A stretch of 64,000 nt of DNA. Origin: Litsea cubeba (Eukaryota > Streptophyta > Magnoliopsida > Laurales > Lauraceae). Shown here in pieces: positions 1 through 10,503 of this stretch (within the stretch, counting starts at the first letter, position 1; every line of letters begins with the position of its first letter). The stretch lies in NCBI GenBank assembly GCA_012931725.1, contig CM022945.1:100385951-100449950 (forward strand), read 5' to 3'. The notes beneath the pieces are model-generated. The model was given only the letters and a program-made list of their open reading frames with translations. It made no database searches and was not told where the DNA came from. A program made the translations under genes and the position numbers.

Positions 1-1075
1 CTATCAAGTCAGCCTCACCGCCACAGCCTGAAGGAAAGAGAGGGAGATGGCAGAGAGGTAGAATTCATTCAGCCTGTGGTTATGTTGCAGTATATATAGA
101 GGAAAATGGTTGTGGTGGAAAACGATGGTGCAGGTGAGGTTGAAGTGCAGGGTGCAGCAGGTGGGTGCAGGTGCAGGTGAGGGTGCAGTGATAGAAGAAA
201 AGAGAGAGAGAGAAGAAGGGTGGAGAAAAGAGGGTGAGGTGCTGCGCAGGGAGGAGGAAGAGGAGAGGCGGAGGTGGTGGCAATGGGAGATTGGTCCGTG
301 CAAGGCTGGGGCGTAGGGATCTGCACGTGGGTGATAAGATTGAAAGAGGGAGATGGAGATGGTGGAATGGGTCTGGGTTGATGCGCAGGGAGAAGAGGAA
401 AGGAGGAAGGAAAGAGAGGGAGAAGGAGGAGGTGGACAAAGAAGAAGATGGAAGAATGAGAAGAAGATGGGGAAGGAGAGAAGATGATGCAGGAGCAGGC
501 GCAGGTGGAAGTGGTGCAGGTGGTTGCAGGGAAGGAAAAGAAGTGCAAGTGTGTGCAGGGAGGGTGATGGGCGCCTTCGCAATGGGCTGGGCAGGGCGTG
601 GGAGCGAGAAAGGGAGGAGGGAGAGCAGAGGAGGGAGAAGAGGAAAGGAGGAAGGAAAGAGAGGGAGAAGGAGGAGGTGGAGAAAGAAGAAGATGGAAGA
701 ATGAGAGAGGAAGGAAGAAAAAAAAAGAGATGGGTTCAGGTGGTGCGCAGGTGGAGAAAGAAGAAGTGCAGGTGGGTGCAGGTGGTTGCAGGGAAGGAAA
801 AGAAGTGCATGTGTGTGCAGGGAGGGTGATGGGCGCCTGCGCAAAGGGCTGAGCCGAGAAAGGGAGGAGGGAGAGCAGAGGAGGGAGAAGAGGAAAGGAG
901 GAAGGAAAGAGGGAGGAGGAGGAGGTGGAGAAAGAAGAAGATGGAAGAATGAGAGAGGAAGGAAGAAAGAAAAAGAGATGGGTTCAGGTGGTGCGCAGGT
1001 GGAGAAAGGAGAAGTGCAGGTGGGTGCAGGTGGTTGCAGGGAAGGAAAAAAAGATACAGGTGATGATGTTTGCAG
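1..1075. repeat. Purine-rich tandem repeat block (period about 250-260 bp)
   Basis: The plus strand is almost pure A+G with interspersed GTGCAGGTGGTTGCAGG-type motifs. The anchor TGCAGGGAAGG recurs near 525, 787 and 1035, giving periods of about 262 and 248 bp, and the AGAAGAGGAAAGGAGG block recurs near 390, 640 and 885. Roughly two and a half to three copies are present. Long open frames on both strands (Ser/Pro/His/Leu-rich on minus, Arg/Glu/Gly-rich on plus) follow from the base composition and change frame between copies, so I do not call a gene. Confidence 0.75.
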
Positions 1076-1785
1076 GTGATGATGGTATGGATCCCATTCT
1101 ATGAAGGTGTTGATAGGTTGTTTGTTTGAGGGAATAGGGACGGGTAAGAGAGATGGGCTCAGTATTGTTGAGATGAGAGTTGGCTTGAAACCTTGGTGAG
1201 AGGGTAAGAAGGTGGTGAAGCAGTGGGGTCCGTTTGGGTTGATTTGCTAATGATGATAATGCCTGATCTAGTTTCACATAAGGCCTGGTTGCGATGACGA
1301 TGAATAACAGTTAGGTCTGGCTGTGTTGGATTTGGTGAGGTAGGAAGATGCCATGCTGATGGTGATGATGATATTGGCATGGGCGTGATTCTGGGATGAG
1401 AAAATAATGGAGTGGTTTTCTTTTTGGTTCTGATTGAGTAGAGATGGAGAGTTTAGATGGAGATGGTCGGTTCGAGTTAGTGATGTGTTGCAGACGAGGA
1501 AGAAGAAGTGGGCGATGATGATGGTGGAGTGAGATGGAGAGAGAGATATCAGGGGGGTGATGGATGGTTGATGGAGGATGGTTGTTGAGAGGGAGAGCCT
1601 GGGAGATGGGATCGCTCCAGAGTTTAGCGCATATCCCCGGGATTGAGACGAGGGAGAGGACCAACGTATAGAAATGAGCACACTTGAAAATGCCCAGGCA
1701 ACATAGCTGGATGCGCAGGCCAGGGGGAGAAGGAAGAGTTGGAAAGAGATTAGAAATTTTGAATTTTAAAATTCAAAATTTTATT
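1076..1785. other. Purine-biased non-coding DNA
   Basis: Continuation of the G/A-rich strand bias without clear tandem structure. No reading frame resembles a known protein. It may be the tail of the same repeat unit or another element; I cannot tell. Confidence 0.5.
1754..1781. repeat. Perfect 28-bp A/T palindrome
   Basis: A 28-bp perfect inverted repeat with no loop, built from AAATTTTGAATTTT and its reverse complement. It sits at the junction between the purine-rich block and the next dispersed repeat. Confidence 0.7.
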
Positions 1786-2105
1786 TAAAGAGATGGAAGG
1801 GTTTCGTTTCTACATAGATAAAGATAAGAAAGGCTGTTAACTGGGATCTAATGGATCGAGAGACTTTAGGATAAAATAGATAGATAAAGATAAGAAAGGT
1901 TGTCATTGCAATTGATAAAAAAAGAGTAAAAGGAGGGAAGGGCAATTGGGGAAGCCACATTGCAAAAAGCACGAGGGCGCGCCACTTGTCGTCCTCCCGG
2001 GCAGCCTCCCCCGCCACGTGTCGCTCCCCGGAGAAAAAACCTGCTGCTATACAATATATAACTAGCGCTTCAGGGCCCACGCCCAACGCGGGCCTTGTTT
2101 AAAGA
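1786..2105. repeat. Dispersed GC-rich module, copy A
   Basis: Contains GGGAAGGGCAATTNGGGAAG, then GCAAAAAGCA, then a GC-rich stretch with GCGCGCCACTTGTC and CCGCCACGTGTCGCTC followed by CTGCTGCT. The same order recurs at 3841-4065 (copy C), and the first part plus the GGGCCTTGTTTAAAGAGT end recurs at 2826-2900 (copy B). The CCACGTG core is a G-box-like sequence, so this may be regulatory DNA carried by a repeat. Its identity is unknown. Confidence 0.6.
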
Positions 2106-2825
2106 GTTATTAAAATTTTAAATAATAGTATTCATTTCATTTAAATGAAATGTAAATGACTATTAACATATGATTCATTACACAATCATAGTTAAAATAA
2201 ATAATTTAAAAGTAATTATTTTAAGGTTTAAATAACCAAAATGAACATTATTTTGTAGTGATCAACAATATAAATGACCCAATCAAAGAACCCATATAGT
2301 TCCACGTGCGAAAAAAAAAAAAAAGATATGACCCACTTTTTCCCATGCTAAGCTTGGGACTTAATTAATAATAATAAATAATTTAATTGACAGAGCCAAA
2401 GAAGTATCATTAAAGAAACTATCATGTCTACCAAGTGGGAGTGCAAAAACTAAAAAATAAAAAAATCAATGAGATTAAGTCATCGTTAATGATTCAAGGA
2501 ATTACATGTGGGCCATTAACTCAGCCGTTAAAACATTTATATGACATTATTATAAAAATGGCACATGAAGTGGCTTCAAGGAAATATAGCGTAGAAGTTA
2601 TGCGAATGATAAAAAAAACGTACTGTTTTGGGCCCGGATTCTTAAAATCCAACACTCGCACAAGTGTGCCCACAAATTTCGTGGACCCAACATTCAGAAT
2701 TGCATGAGAGATCAGGGAAAAAAAAAAACATAATTGCAAGCTAGGGGAGGAGAAGAGACGTGTGTGTACAAGAGAGATGGAGAGATTTTAGATGGAGAAG
2801 GAGAGATTTTAGGAAGAAGGACATA
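2106..2825. other. AT-rich non-coding DNA with a 20-bp palindrome
   Basis: AT-rich sequence with a perfect palindrome CATTTCATTTAAATGAAATG at 2132-2151. The open frame at 2435-2707 has no recognisable protein similarity. I see no gene. Confidence 0.5.
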
Positions 2826-2900
2826 TTTTAGTGATTGGATAGGGACAAATAAAAGGAGGGAAGGGCAATTCTGGACACGGGCCTTGTTTAAAGAGTATTG
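2826..2900. repeat. Dispersed module, partial copy B
   Basis: AAAAGGAGGGAAGGGCAATT is followed directly by GGACACGGGCCTTGTTTAAAGAGT. These are the two ends of copy A (1927-1950 and 2085-2108) with the GC-rich middle missing. Confidence 0.55.
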
Positions 2901-3840
2901 AGAATCTCTGATGCTGGAGTCACATAATGTCCCCAGAGCATCTGGAATTATCCGTTTAAATACTAAAATTCTAAACAACATTCTTCTAAAAAGTCACTTT
3001 TAGCATTTTTGAATTATTAGAACTTAAGCTTTTTAAATGCTACTTTGGAAACAACTTGAGGGAAACATTTGGAGATTTCATAATTCACCCCAGGTTAGAA
3101 TTTTCAAAATTCCTCTTACCAAACATTAATACTCAACGAACCTCATTTGACCATGAGATACATAATATGTTTGCTTCAATCTCTAGTTACCAAATTCCAT
3201 ACCTAAAAGACCTATTTTGTTAAGATCTCATCTTATCCAGATCCAACCCCAAGTGATCTGAATCTTTGTTCCTTCCCCAAATGACTTGCCTTGAACTGTT
3301 CAAAAAATTATAATAATAACAAGATGTTTAACACCTCATCAACAATAGACCACTAATCTTTTCCCCAATGATCAAGCCCTGTCCTCCGTGATCAAAACCG
3401 GGTTCAATCCTCACCAATTGATGATTATGCAAGAAAGTCTCTCACGTCACTATTGGTTCAAGATATATATATAGCATGATAGAGGAAAGAAGGATTTAAG
3501 ATAGGCGGGACATACTTTGCAGCCCCAAAAGCAATGCTTATACTTTTAGTATGTAATTCAGGAATAATCTATGACTCCTCTTACCAGAAAAATTCACTTC
3601 TAGTAAACACTTAGCAGCCCAACCTCATTGGTCAGCAACTTCCTCTACCACTAATACAAAGAAAACATTAATGCTCAACGAACCTCATTTGATCATAAGT
3701 TGTAGCCCACAGCTAACATATATTATAAAGCCAAGATGCAAAGACTTCGCATAATTTTGCAAGTAGTTTGAGGAAACGGACAGTTTAAATCGTGGGCAAG
3801 GATAAAGATTGATTGATTAAAGGAAATTTTAAAATTGAAT
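2901..3840. other. Non-coding DNA with a 39-bp local duplication
   Basis: AACATTAATRCTCAACGAACCTCATTTGA occurs near 3122 and again near 3666 with a few mismatches. CCGGGTTCAATCC near 3399 resembles a Pol III B box, but I found no A box at the right distance. No coding region. Confidence 0.45.
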
Positions 3841-4065
3841 GGGAGGAATTTTAGGGGAGTTGGAGAGAGATATTAGGGAGAATGAGAGATTTTAGTGATT
3901 GGATTGCATAGGGATAGGGATTTAAAGGGAAATTAAAATGAGAGAAGGGCAATTCGGGAAGTGGGAGCGCAAAAAGCATGAGGCCGCGCCACGTGTCCTC
4001 CTCCCAGGAAGCCTCCCCCGCCACGTGTCGCTCTCCCGCGAAAACCCTGCTGCTTTAATTGGCAC
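3841..4065. repeat. Dispersed GC-rich module, copy C
   Basis: Repeats the order seen in copy A: GAGAAGGGCAATTCGGGAAG, GCAAAAAGCA, GCCGCGCCACGTGTC, CCGCCACGTGTCGCTC, CCTGCTGCT. The leading part (TTTTAGTGATTGGAT) also occurs just before copy B. Confidence 0.6.
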
Positions 4066-4292
4066 ATAAGTTCCATTTTTTCTTCTACTAACACTGAGAC
4101 GCAAATCATCTTATTCCGATTTCAGGATAACTGGAGACATAACAAAGACAAGGATGTCATAAAACACAAACAACAGAAGTCCATTGAGAAGTTTATTTGT
4201 AGCTTAGACACATAAAAAGTAGACCACCTTAGCCCACAATGAGAACCAGAGCTTAGGCATATGCTCTTGGATTTGCAAGGAGATAGCCTTCT

Positions 4293-4767
4293 TGATGCAG
4301 GACAAGCCCATGGCCCCCCATTGGTCGACCCTCCAACGGGCCAACCCAATTATCATGTCCAAGTCTTTTGGCCCAGCCCATTTCTTTTATGTTATTTAGG
4401 CCTTTAATTATGTTTTAAGTTGCTTATTAGGATGTTTTAATATGGGCCATCAGTGTGTTTGAATGGTCCAGATTAGTCTTAGGGTTATTTATTTTCCTAT
4501 ATAATGATGTAAAGCCTCTTTGGCTAAAGGATGATCGATGATTAATGAAAATGAGTTTTCTTCGAGTTCTCCTCCAAGAAATCCCTAATGCCTCCTGGAT
4601 TGGAGTTTGGTGAGAGCCCAATTTCTGAGTCTCTTGAGCCCTATCTGCTCATTAGACGTAACGCCTCCGAATTGGAGTTTGGTGAGAGCTCAAGAAAAGA
4701 TATCATCTTTCTTATCTTTTTCTATCTTCATCGCCCTCTCGCATCTCTACCTCCGCTGTCCGCATCA
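4293..4767 (+). repeat. 5' LTR of element 1
   Basis: 475 bp, starts TGATGCAGGACAAGCCCATG and ends CCGCATCA. It carries a TATATAAT box near 4499, so the likely transcription start is about 30 bp further on. It is longer than the 3' LTR by about 31 bp, mostly around 4630-4660, where the CCTCCGGATTGGAGTTTGGTGAG segment is repeated with extra sequence. Confidence 0.9.
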
Positions 4768-4769
4768 AT

Positions 4770-4781
4770 TGGTATCAGAGC
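4770..4781 (+). other. Primer-binding site (initiator tRNA-Met)
   Basis: TGGTATCAGAGC, two bases after the 5' LTR, is the standard complement of the 3' end of plant initiator tRNA-Met. Confidence 0.9.
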
Positions 4782-4829
4782 CGTAGATCGATCCATCCCC
4801 GATTCGATTATCGACAATCCATAGCCACT

Positions 4830-5433
4830 TTCGATTCAACACCATCACCGTTCAATAGTCTCACGTACATCGTCTTGCCCCCGGTGGCCATTCAACGCCT
4901 CGGATCCTCTCCAACAAAATCCAGCCATATCAGGTTACCATCATCATCTCCATTACCCTAAATCCATGTTGGCCAAATGCCCTATAATCCAAATCTCATC
5001 AGTGCGAACTACAAATCACAGGGCTGAAATTCCCATCCATCAAATCTGATCTCCAGCGGCCTAGCCCCATCACACTTAACCCGATCCCATCTCATCATCA
5101 AACACCAGCAAGCCCATAATCCCTTTCCAAACTCAGAAAACTCGTGCCCAAACCAAAAAAAAAAAAAAAACACAGAGAGGAGAACAGAAAGAAGAAAAGA
5201 AAAGAAAAGAAAAAAAAGACGAAGAAAGAGACGACGATAGCATAAACAAAGAGGTGCGTACCTGGCTACAGTCGTTTCTGCACCATCGCCTCCCAGCAGA
5301 TCACCCTTCACCTTTCCGGCAGCCCGATCACCTCACAGCACCAGCATAGTCGTCGTCTATGCATCGTACCATCAGCAACTTCTCCGTTTCCACCGAACAG
5401 TAGCAGTGACGTTGCAGGCGGGGTCCACTTCGA

Positions 5434-5467
<34 letters not shown>

Positions 5468-6068
5468 TCCGCGGTTTCATGGTCTTCGTTGCCCCTTTCC
5501 GTTTCGTGGAAGCAACACTCTTTTCTCTCTTTTCATACGAGGGCAAGGCAAACAGAAGTCAAAGGAAGTTCTTCCTCCTCTCCCACGTGGCCCCATTCCA
5601 CACAAGTCAAGCCCAAGTGTTTTGGGCCTGATTCTAGCCGTGTTTGAATTCGGGCCCAGATTTGGATCAAAAGACCTGTTCAACATATCAGACCTGATCC
5701 ACAACAGGTCAGCCTTACCCATCACAGTACAATCTAGTCTGCTGAATTCAAACAACAGAGAAAAACAAAAACAAAAACAAAAAAAAAAAAGCATCAGCCC
5801 AGTTCAATGAACAAGCAGCAAGCAGTGGTGACATCAACACCCAATCAAAGTGCAGCGTTAACCAATCTGAAGGCTGGAAATCATTTTTGTTGATATCTTC
5901 ACCATCTCGGCACTGATTGACAATCCGTCTTCACCTGTAAATTCCAATCAATGGGATCTACACATCTGGTCAGTCTGATTTTAATTTTGAAGAGCATTAA
6001 AATTTTTAGTCTTCGCATCAAATAAATATAGAATTACAGGACAATATCACATTGCAAATCTACAATGA
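4830..6068. other. Untranslated leader of element 1
   Basis: About 1.2 kb between primer site and gag, without recognisable coding content. It includes a (TCG)n run at about 5430-5466 and A-rich runs at 5155-5220 and 5760-5790. Open frames here translate to poly-Ser or poly-Arg because of the trinucleotide run. Confidence 0.6.
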
Positions 6069-6763
6069 TATGCAAAGAATCATCTATGCATGTAAATATG
6101 GGAATTGGTATTTATGAAAATAAAGACTACTTTGATCATTTCCTTAATTTGAGACAAGGAAAGTTGACTGTTGATGAATATTCTGATTAGTTTTCAAGGC
6201 TACAAGCACAAGGTGCATTAGTAGAAGATGATGAACATTATGTCACTATCTTTACTAGAGGTTTGAGACCAAGTATACGGAATAATATGAAAAAGGAATG
6301 CAAAGATATGTACGAAGCATTTTGGGAATCTATCCGTGTTGAGCACTTGATAAAACGCTATCGCCTCCGAAAAGCTAAGATGCAAGAAGAAAAATCTCTG
6401 CAAACCACAGACGCTCATATTGTGGAATCAATGGTTGAAAATGTCAGGGTTGATATTGAGGTACAAGATCAAGTAAAAAGGGAAGTTGTTGCATCTTTTA
6501 AAGAAAACATCGAAGTTGACATGGAAATACAAGTAAAAGAAAATAGAGGAATTGACGGTGTTGATCAGCCAGTGCAGGTCGAACAAGAAGAGACAAATAG
6601 TGCAGGAATCAACAAGGAGTTTGATCATATGATGGATCTCATTACAAGTCCACTTCCAGAAAATCCAATCAGACCATTAGATGAAAAGGACATCGATCAA
6701 GAGGTTGCAAATGAAAATCAAGTGATTGACGTTCCACATATTGATTTCGTCTTTGGAGATTGA
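6069..6763 (+). pseudogene. Degraded gag of element 1
   Basis: Ty3/gypsy-type Gag capsid remnant. The order YACKYGNWY, YENKDYFDHFLNLRQGKL, EYSD-x-FSRLQ, then TRGLRPSIRNNM and RVEHLIKRYR matches the retrotransposon Gag helix region and the corresponding parts of element 2. A frameshift lies near 6110 and an in-frame TAG at 6188-6190; the rest (6191-6763) is open. The C-terminal part is acidic and low in complexity, with no zinc knuckle, and ends VIDVPHIDFVFGD. The same VPHIDF ending is found in elements 2 and 3. Confidence 0.8.
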
Positions 6764-6944
6764 TCATTAATGCATGGAGATTGTGTGCAGCCAGTTGAAA
6801 TTCAGAAGTTGATGCATCAAGTGGTTAGATCTCACTAAAAAGCAAGTTCCCGATTTAAGAAGCAATGGATTCCCCAATTAAAAGTATCGATTCCAGCCTC
6901 CAAGTCATGCCAAGAAGTTGAAGACCAAGAAGCACATCGAGGAT

Positions 6945-6985
6945 TTGTACGCTTGATATTTGATCCCGGAGGACTTCTATAAAAC
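6945..6985 (+). other. Conserved RLIFDPGG-coding patch of element 1
   Basis: A short frame reads RGFVRLIFDPGGLL then stop, just upstream of the polypurine tract. Element 2 has KFIRLIFDPGGHLLS and element 3 IFDPRGHLW at the same place. The nucleotide differences are mostly at third codon positions. The function is unknown. Confidence 0.55.
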
Positions 6986-7004
6986 TCGATGTCGAGTTTT
7001 CTCC

Positions 7005-7019
7005 AAGAAGAGGAGAAAT
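7005..7019 (+). other. Polypurine tract of element 1
   Basis: AAGAAGAGGAGAAAT immediately before the 3' LTR; the usual plus-strand priming site. Confidence 0.8.
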
Positions 7020-7463
7020 TGATGCAGGACAAGCCCATGGCCCCCCATGGGTCGACCCTCCAACGGGCCCAACCCAATTATCATGTCCAAGCCTTTGGGC
7101 CCAGCCCATTTATTTTATGTTATTTAGGCCTTTAATTATATTTTAGGTTGCTTATTAGGATGTTTTAATCCTGGCCATCAGTGTGTTTGAATGGTCCAGA
7201 TTAGTCTTAGGGTTATTTATTTTCCTATATAATGATATAAAGCCTCTTTGGCTAAAGGATGATCGATGATTAATGAAAATGAGTTTTCTTCGAGTTCTCC
7301 TCAAAGAAATCCATAACGCCTCCTGGATTGGAGTTTGGTGAGAGCCCAATTTCTGAGCGCCTCCGGATTGGAGTTTGGTGAGAGCCCAAGAAAAGGTATC
7401 ATCTTTCTTATCTTTTTCTATCTTCATCGCCCTCTCGCATCTCTACCTCCGCTGTCCGCATCA
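7020..7463 (+). repeat. 3' LTR of element 1
   Basis: 444 bp, TGATGCAGG to CCGCATCA, closely similar to the 5' LTR apart from the short length difference. The high similarity points to a fairly young insertion; counting mismatches would date it. Confidence 0.9.
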
Positions 7464-7690
7464 CTTCTATTGCCTTGAACATTCCTGTCATGCCACCCAT
7501 GATCTCCTTGGTTACTTCTTCAGTAGGTAGGCTATCTTCCATGGGCTCAAAATTTGCATTAAACTTACATACACTCCCACCATCAGTAGCAGCCTAGCAG
7601 GTTCGAACTTGAGCTCGAACGAAGTGGATTTCACTTTCTTTCCAATGAGACCGCCTTCAATCACAGAGTAGTTGAAAACACGCTTTTGAT

Positions 7691-8526
7691 CATCAATTGC
7701 ATTTCACACGATCCTTCCAATAGGTGAAGTCCTTGGCGATTGCATATTTGAAGAAACAAATTATTTATCAACAAAGTACATGGTGACAACTCAGTGGGCC
7801 TGGCCCAATGAAGTAGCTGTAAATTTATCAAAAGGTAGCCCAAGCAATTTCTAAGTGGCCCACCCTCAGGTTTGTGCTCATTGCCCCTGTTGAGTTAGGT
7901 TGTACCGGGGCTTGATAAAAATCTCTTTGGGCAAGTCCAATTTCAGGCCCGCGCTCGCTTGGGTAGGGCTTTACTCACCAATGTGCTTACAGGATTCTCC
8001 AAAAGCAAGCTAAAGTTGGGTCAAGCTGCTCATATTTCATTCATTTATGGCCTATACACCAAAGGATGCCCTAATATACAGAGCCACAAATGTAACCTAC
8101 CTTTTTTTTTTATAGAAATTTGGACCTACATCCGGGTATTAGACATCTAGATCTACTAATTCAAATAGATAACAGATCTATACCTTTAGAGTTTCGTTGT
8201 GCTCTAATCAAGAACTTGATCTATATGAAAAATTCTTTTTCGCAAACTTTGATCTCCCTTGCCTTTGTGTTCTTCCACGGTATGACTCTCTTAGAGAACT
8301 TCTAAAGGAGAATAGTGGATCTCCAAGTAGAAGAAAATCCTATATCTCTAGTAAAAAACCAGGGGATAGAGGAGGAAGAGATAGAGGAACTTGAGATATA
8401 ATTGCTGTGTGTAGAGATCTTAAACCCTTACCTCTTATTTATAGTTTATGGCACACCTCCTCTTTTGACCAATATTAGAAGTCTCACTTCTATTCTGAGT
8501 AAGTATCATACTCCTCCTTTCCTTAA
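7691..8526. other. Non-coding DNA, possible LTR fragment
   Basis: No gene seen. The stretch 8160-8470 (ending in ACCTCTTATTTATAGTTTATGG before a CTCCTCTTTTGACC segment) has the feel of an LTR transcript end, but I could not find a second copy in the window. The first exon of the PR-10 pseudogene would be expected upstream on minus here and was not found. Confidence 0.35.
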
Positions 8527-8764
8527 GGTAGCGTTTGGTTCGCTACAATGAAAGTCGGAATGAAATGATCATTCCTACCGCGTTTGGTTCGCCAAAAAGT
8601 GACGGAATGACCATTACCTCCGGAATCCTCATTCGCTTATGTAGAAGAATAGTCATTCCACTGGGGAGACAGAGGAATGGCCATTCCATTCATTTGTAAC
8701 TTTTATTGAGATCAAAATACTCTTGCTTCACATCCTCTACTATTATAAAAGAGAGCAAGATGCA

Positions 8765-8943
8765 AACTTTTTTTCACTACACCATTGTGGGACCCACCTC
8801 CAAATATTATAATGTATTTTTTTCACTACACCATTGTGGGGCCCACCCCCAAATATTATAATATAATATAATAATATATTATTAAGAAAAATTATAAACT
8901 TTTTCATTACACCTATGTGGGGCCACCCCCAAAATATTATAAT
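8765..8943. repeat. Satellite-like array, left part
   Basis: About three units of CTTTTTCACTACACC then ATTGTGGGGCCCACC then CCCAAATATTATAAT. The array continues after the hAT insertion at 13533-13925. Confidence 0.7.
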
Positions 8944-9433
8944 TAGGGGTGTACAAAAATTCCGTCAATCCGTGAATCCGATCAGATCCGATCATCGGAT
9001 TTAATCCGATCCGAAGGCTAACGGATTGGTGACGGATTGAAAATCCTGTAATCCGTTAGCAACAGATCAGTGGCGGATTTCATTCTCAATCTGCGGATTC
9101 GATCCGATCCGATCCGTTGAAATTAAATATAAATAAAAAAAATTTAAGGGATCCATATATAAATTAAGATGTCTAAATATAAAATAAGAGAAAATTTTAA
9201 GGGTCCAAATGTAAACAAATCTTTATCCCCCAAAAGGCCAAAAGGCCCAAAACCTTTCCCTCTCATCATTCATCTCCCAAACCCTAGCCGCCAGCGAGAA
9301 AACCCTTCCCTCTCCCATCTCTTCGATCTCTCTCTATCCCTCGTGTTTTCTTCATCTCCCAAGAACAAGAAGAACCCCAGCCGCGACAAGAAGAAGATGA
9401 AGGAACCCCAACCGTGTTTTCTTCATCTCTTTT

Positions 9434-10115
9434 GAGGTAAGATCGATTCAAGCTCTTTTTTTTTTTTCCCGATGCTATTTTCATCTGTTTCGGTTTTTCC
9501 GAATTTTTCAACATCATAATCTCTGCATCTTTTTTGCATTTTCTTCATGTTCTCTCATAGCATTTGATTGTTGTAGTATTTGCAAAGAGGAAAAGGGGGA
9601 AATGGGGTTCTTTTATTTTGGGTTTTAGTTATTTGGGTCTTTTGGGTTTCCCCCTACAATTTGGTTACAGGATTTGGTTGTTGTAGTATGTGTAAGAGGG
9701 AAATGGGGCTCTTTAAATTCTTTTTTTTTTTTTTGGGTTTTATGTATATGAGTTGGAGAGATTGGATACTGCAATGGTTGAATCTGGTTTTGAGCCTTTC
9801 TTGGGTTCTTTATCTAAATTTCTTTTTATTTATTTGTTTTCTCTTCTCTTTGTATTCAACATTAGAATGTGGTTCTGTGATAGTGATTGTTGATTTTTGT
9901 TTGCTTTGTTTTACAGCGTTTTAGTTGTTATACTGTTTCTATGGAGAAACTGGAGAGATTAGATACTGATTTCGAGCTTATCTGGGATTTTTTTTATATC
10001 TATCTCTTTGTTGTTATTATTATTATTTTTGTTTATTTGTTTCATTGTCAGTGTCTGGGTTCGACATTGGAATGTGTTTTTCTTATGTAGTGCTTATTGA
10101 TTTCCCCCTTTGTTC

Positions 10116-10164
<49 letters not shown>

Positions 10165-10503
10165 TTTCTTCCTTTTGCATTTGACTGTGGAAAGAGAAGG
10201 AAGAATTTTCATTTGGAATGTCACATGCAATTTTTTTGTAGAGGTTTTCGAATCTTTTAATTTTTACTAGCCTATCAGGTTTCATTTTTCTTTTACTCTT
10301 AGTAATCTTTTCTCTATTTTGTTTTAGGTTTGTATTGGTGTCTCATTCATTTTGATGCTTTATATGTTAGATAGATGTTTGTTTATGTAGTGGATTTTCA
10401 CTATCTGTGTTCTCTGTTTTTCAGAGTTCATTTAAAAAATTTGTATCTCTCATTCTGAATCTTTTTAGTTACAATGAATCTTAATTTGTGTCTTTTTTCT
10501 CAG
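9434..10503 (+). other. Putative 5'-UTR intron of the hAT transposase gene
   Basis: A GAG|GTAAGA donor-like site at 9434 and a TTTTTTCTCAG acceptor directly before the ATG at 10504 bracket a T-rich 1.07-kb stretch with no coding content. A (CT)n run of about 43 bp lies at 10117-10159. The intron is inferred from the borders only. Confidence 0.5.

Larger units (their letters stand above)
4293..7463 (+). mobile_element. Complete gag-only LTR retrotransposon (TR-GAG type), element 1
   Basis: Full-length element of 3171 bp. The 5' LTR (4293-4767) and 3' LTR (7020-7463) both run from TGATGC to GCATCA. The 5-bp target duplication CTTCT flanks both sides (4288-4292 and 7464-7468). An initiator tRNA-Met primer site follows the 5' LTR by two bases and a polypurine tract precedes the 3' LTR. 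The inside holds only a degraded gag; there is no protease, reverse transcriptase or integrase, so movement must have used enzymes supplied by another element. This matches the described TR-GAG class of plant non-autonomous retroelements. Confidence 0.9.
4253..7690 (-). pseudogene. PR-10/Bet v 1-family pseudogene, last exon split by a retroelement
   Basis: Read on minus, 7690-7464 encodes AIDDQKRVFNYSVIEGG, then (after a frame change) ATDGGSVCKFNANFEPMED and TEEVTKEIMGGMTGMFKAIE. 4292-4253 continues with GYLLANPRAYA and a stop. This is the second exon of a Bet v 1-fold protein: the YSVIEGG strand, the DGGS strand and the C-terminal helix that ends many PR-10 and norcoclaurine-synthase-like proteins in YLLA-x-P/S-x-AY. 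Family members are about 160 residues long and bind small hydrophobic ligands, or act in alkaloid synthesis, in the cytosol. The TR-GAG element at 4293-7463 lies between the two halves, inside the C-terminal helix, and its AGAAG target duplication is counted in both halves. At least one frameshift (after KFEPA) and a stop upstream show it was already decayed or has decayed since. I did not find the first exon. Bet v 1 superfamily is confident; which subfamily is not. Confidence 0.75.

Noticed and set aside
4..1079. Long overlapping open frames on both strands (up to 254 codons)
   Set aside because: They follow the purine/pyrimidine bias and the 250-bp repeat; low-complexity Ser/Pro/Leu/His or Arg/Glu/Gly proteins with no domain.
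3390..3420. Possible tRNA gene or SINE (GGGTTCAATCC B-box)
   Set aside because: No A box or cloverleaf stems at the correct distance on either strand.
5328..5546. Frames with poly-Arg or poly-Ser around 5430-5466
   Set aside because: Translation of a (TCG)n run in the untranslated leader of element 1.
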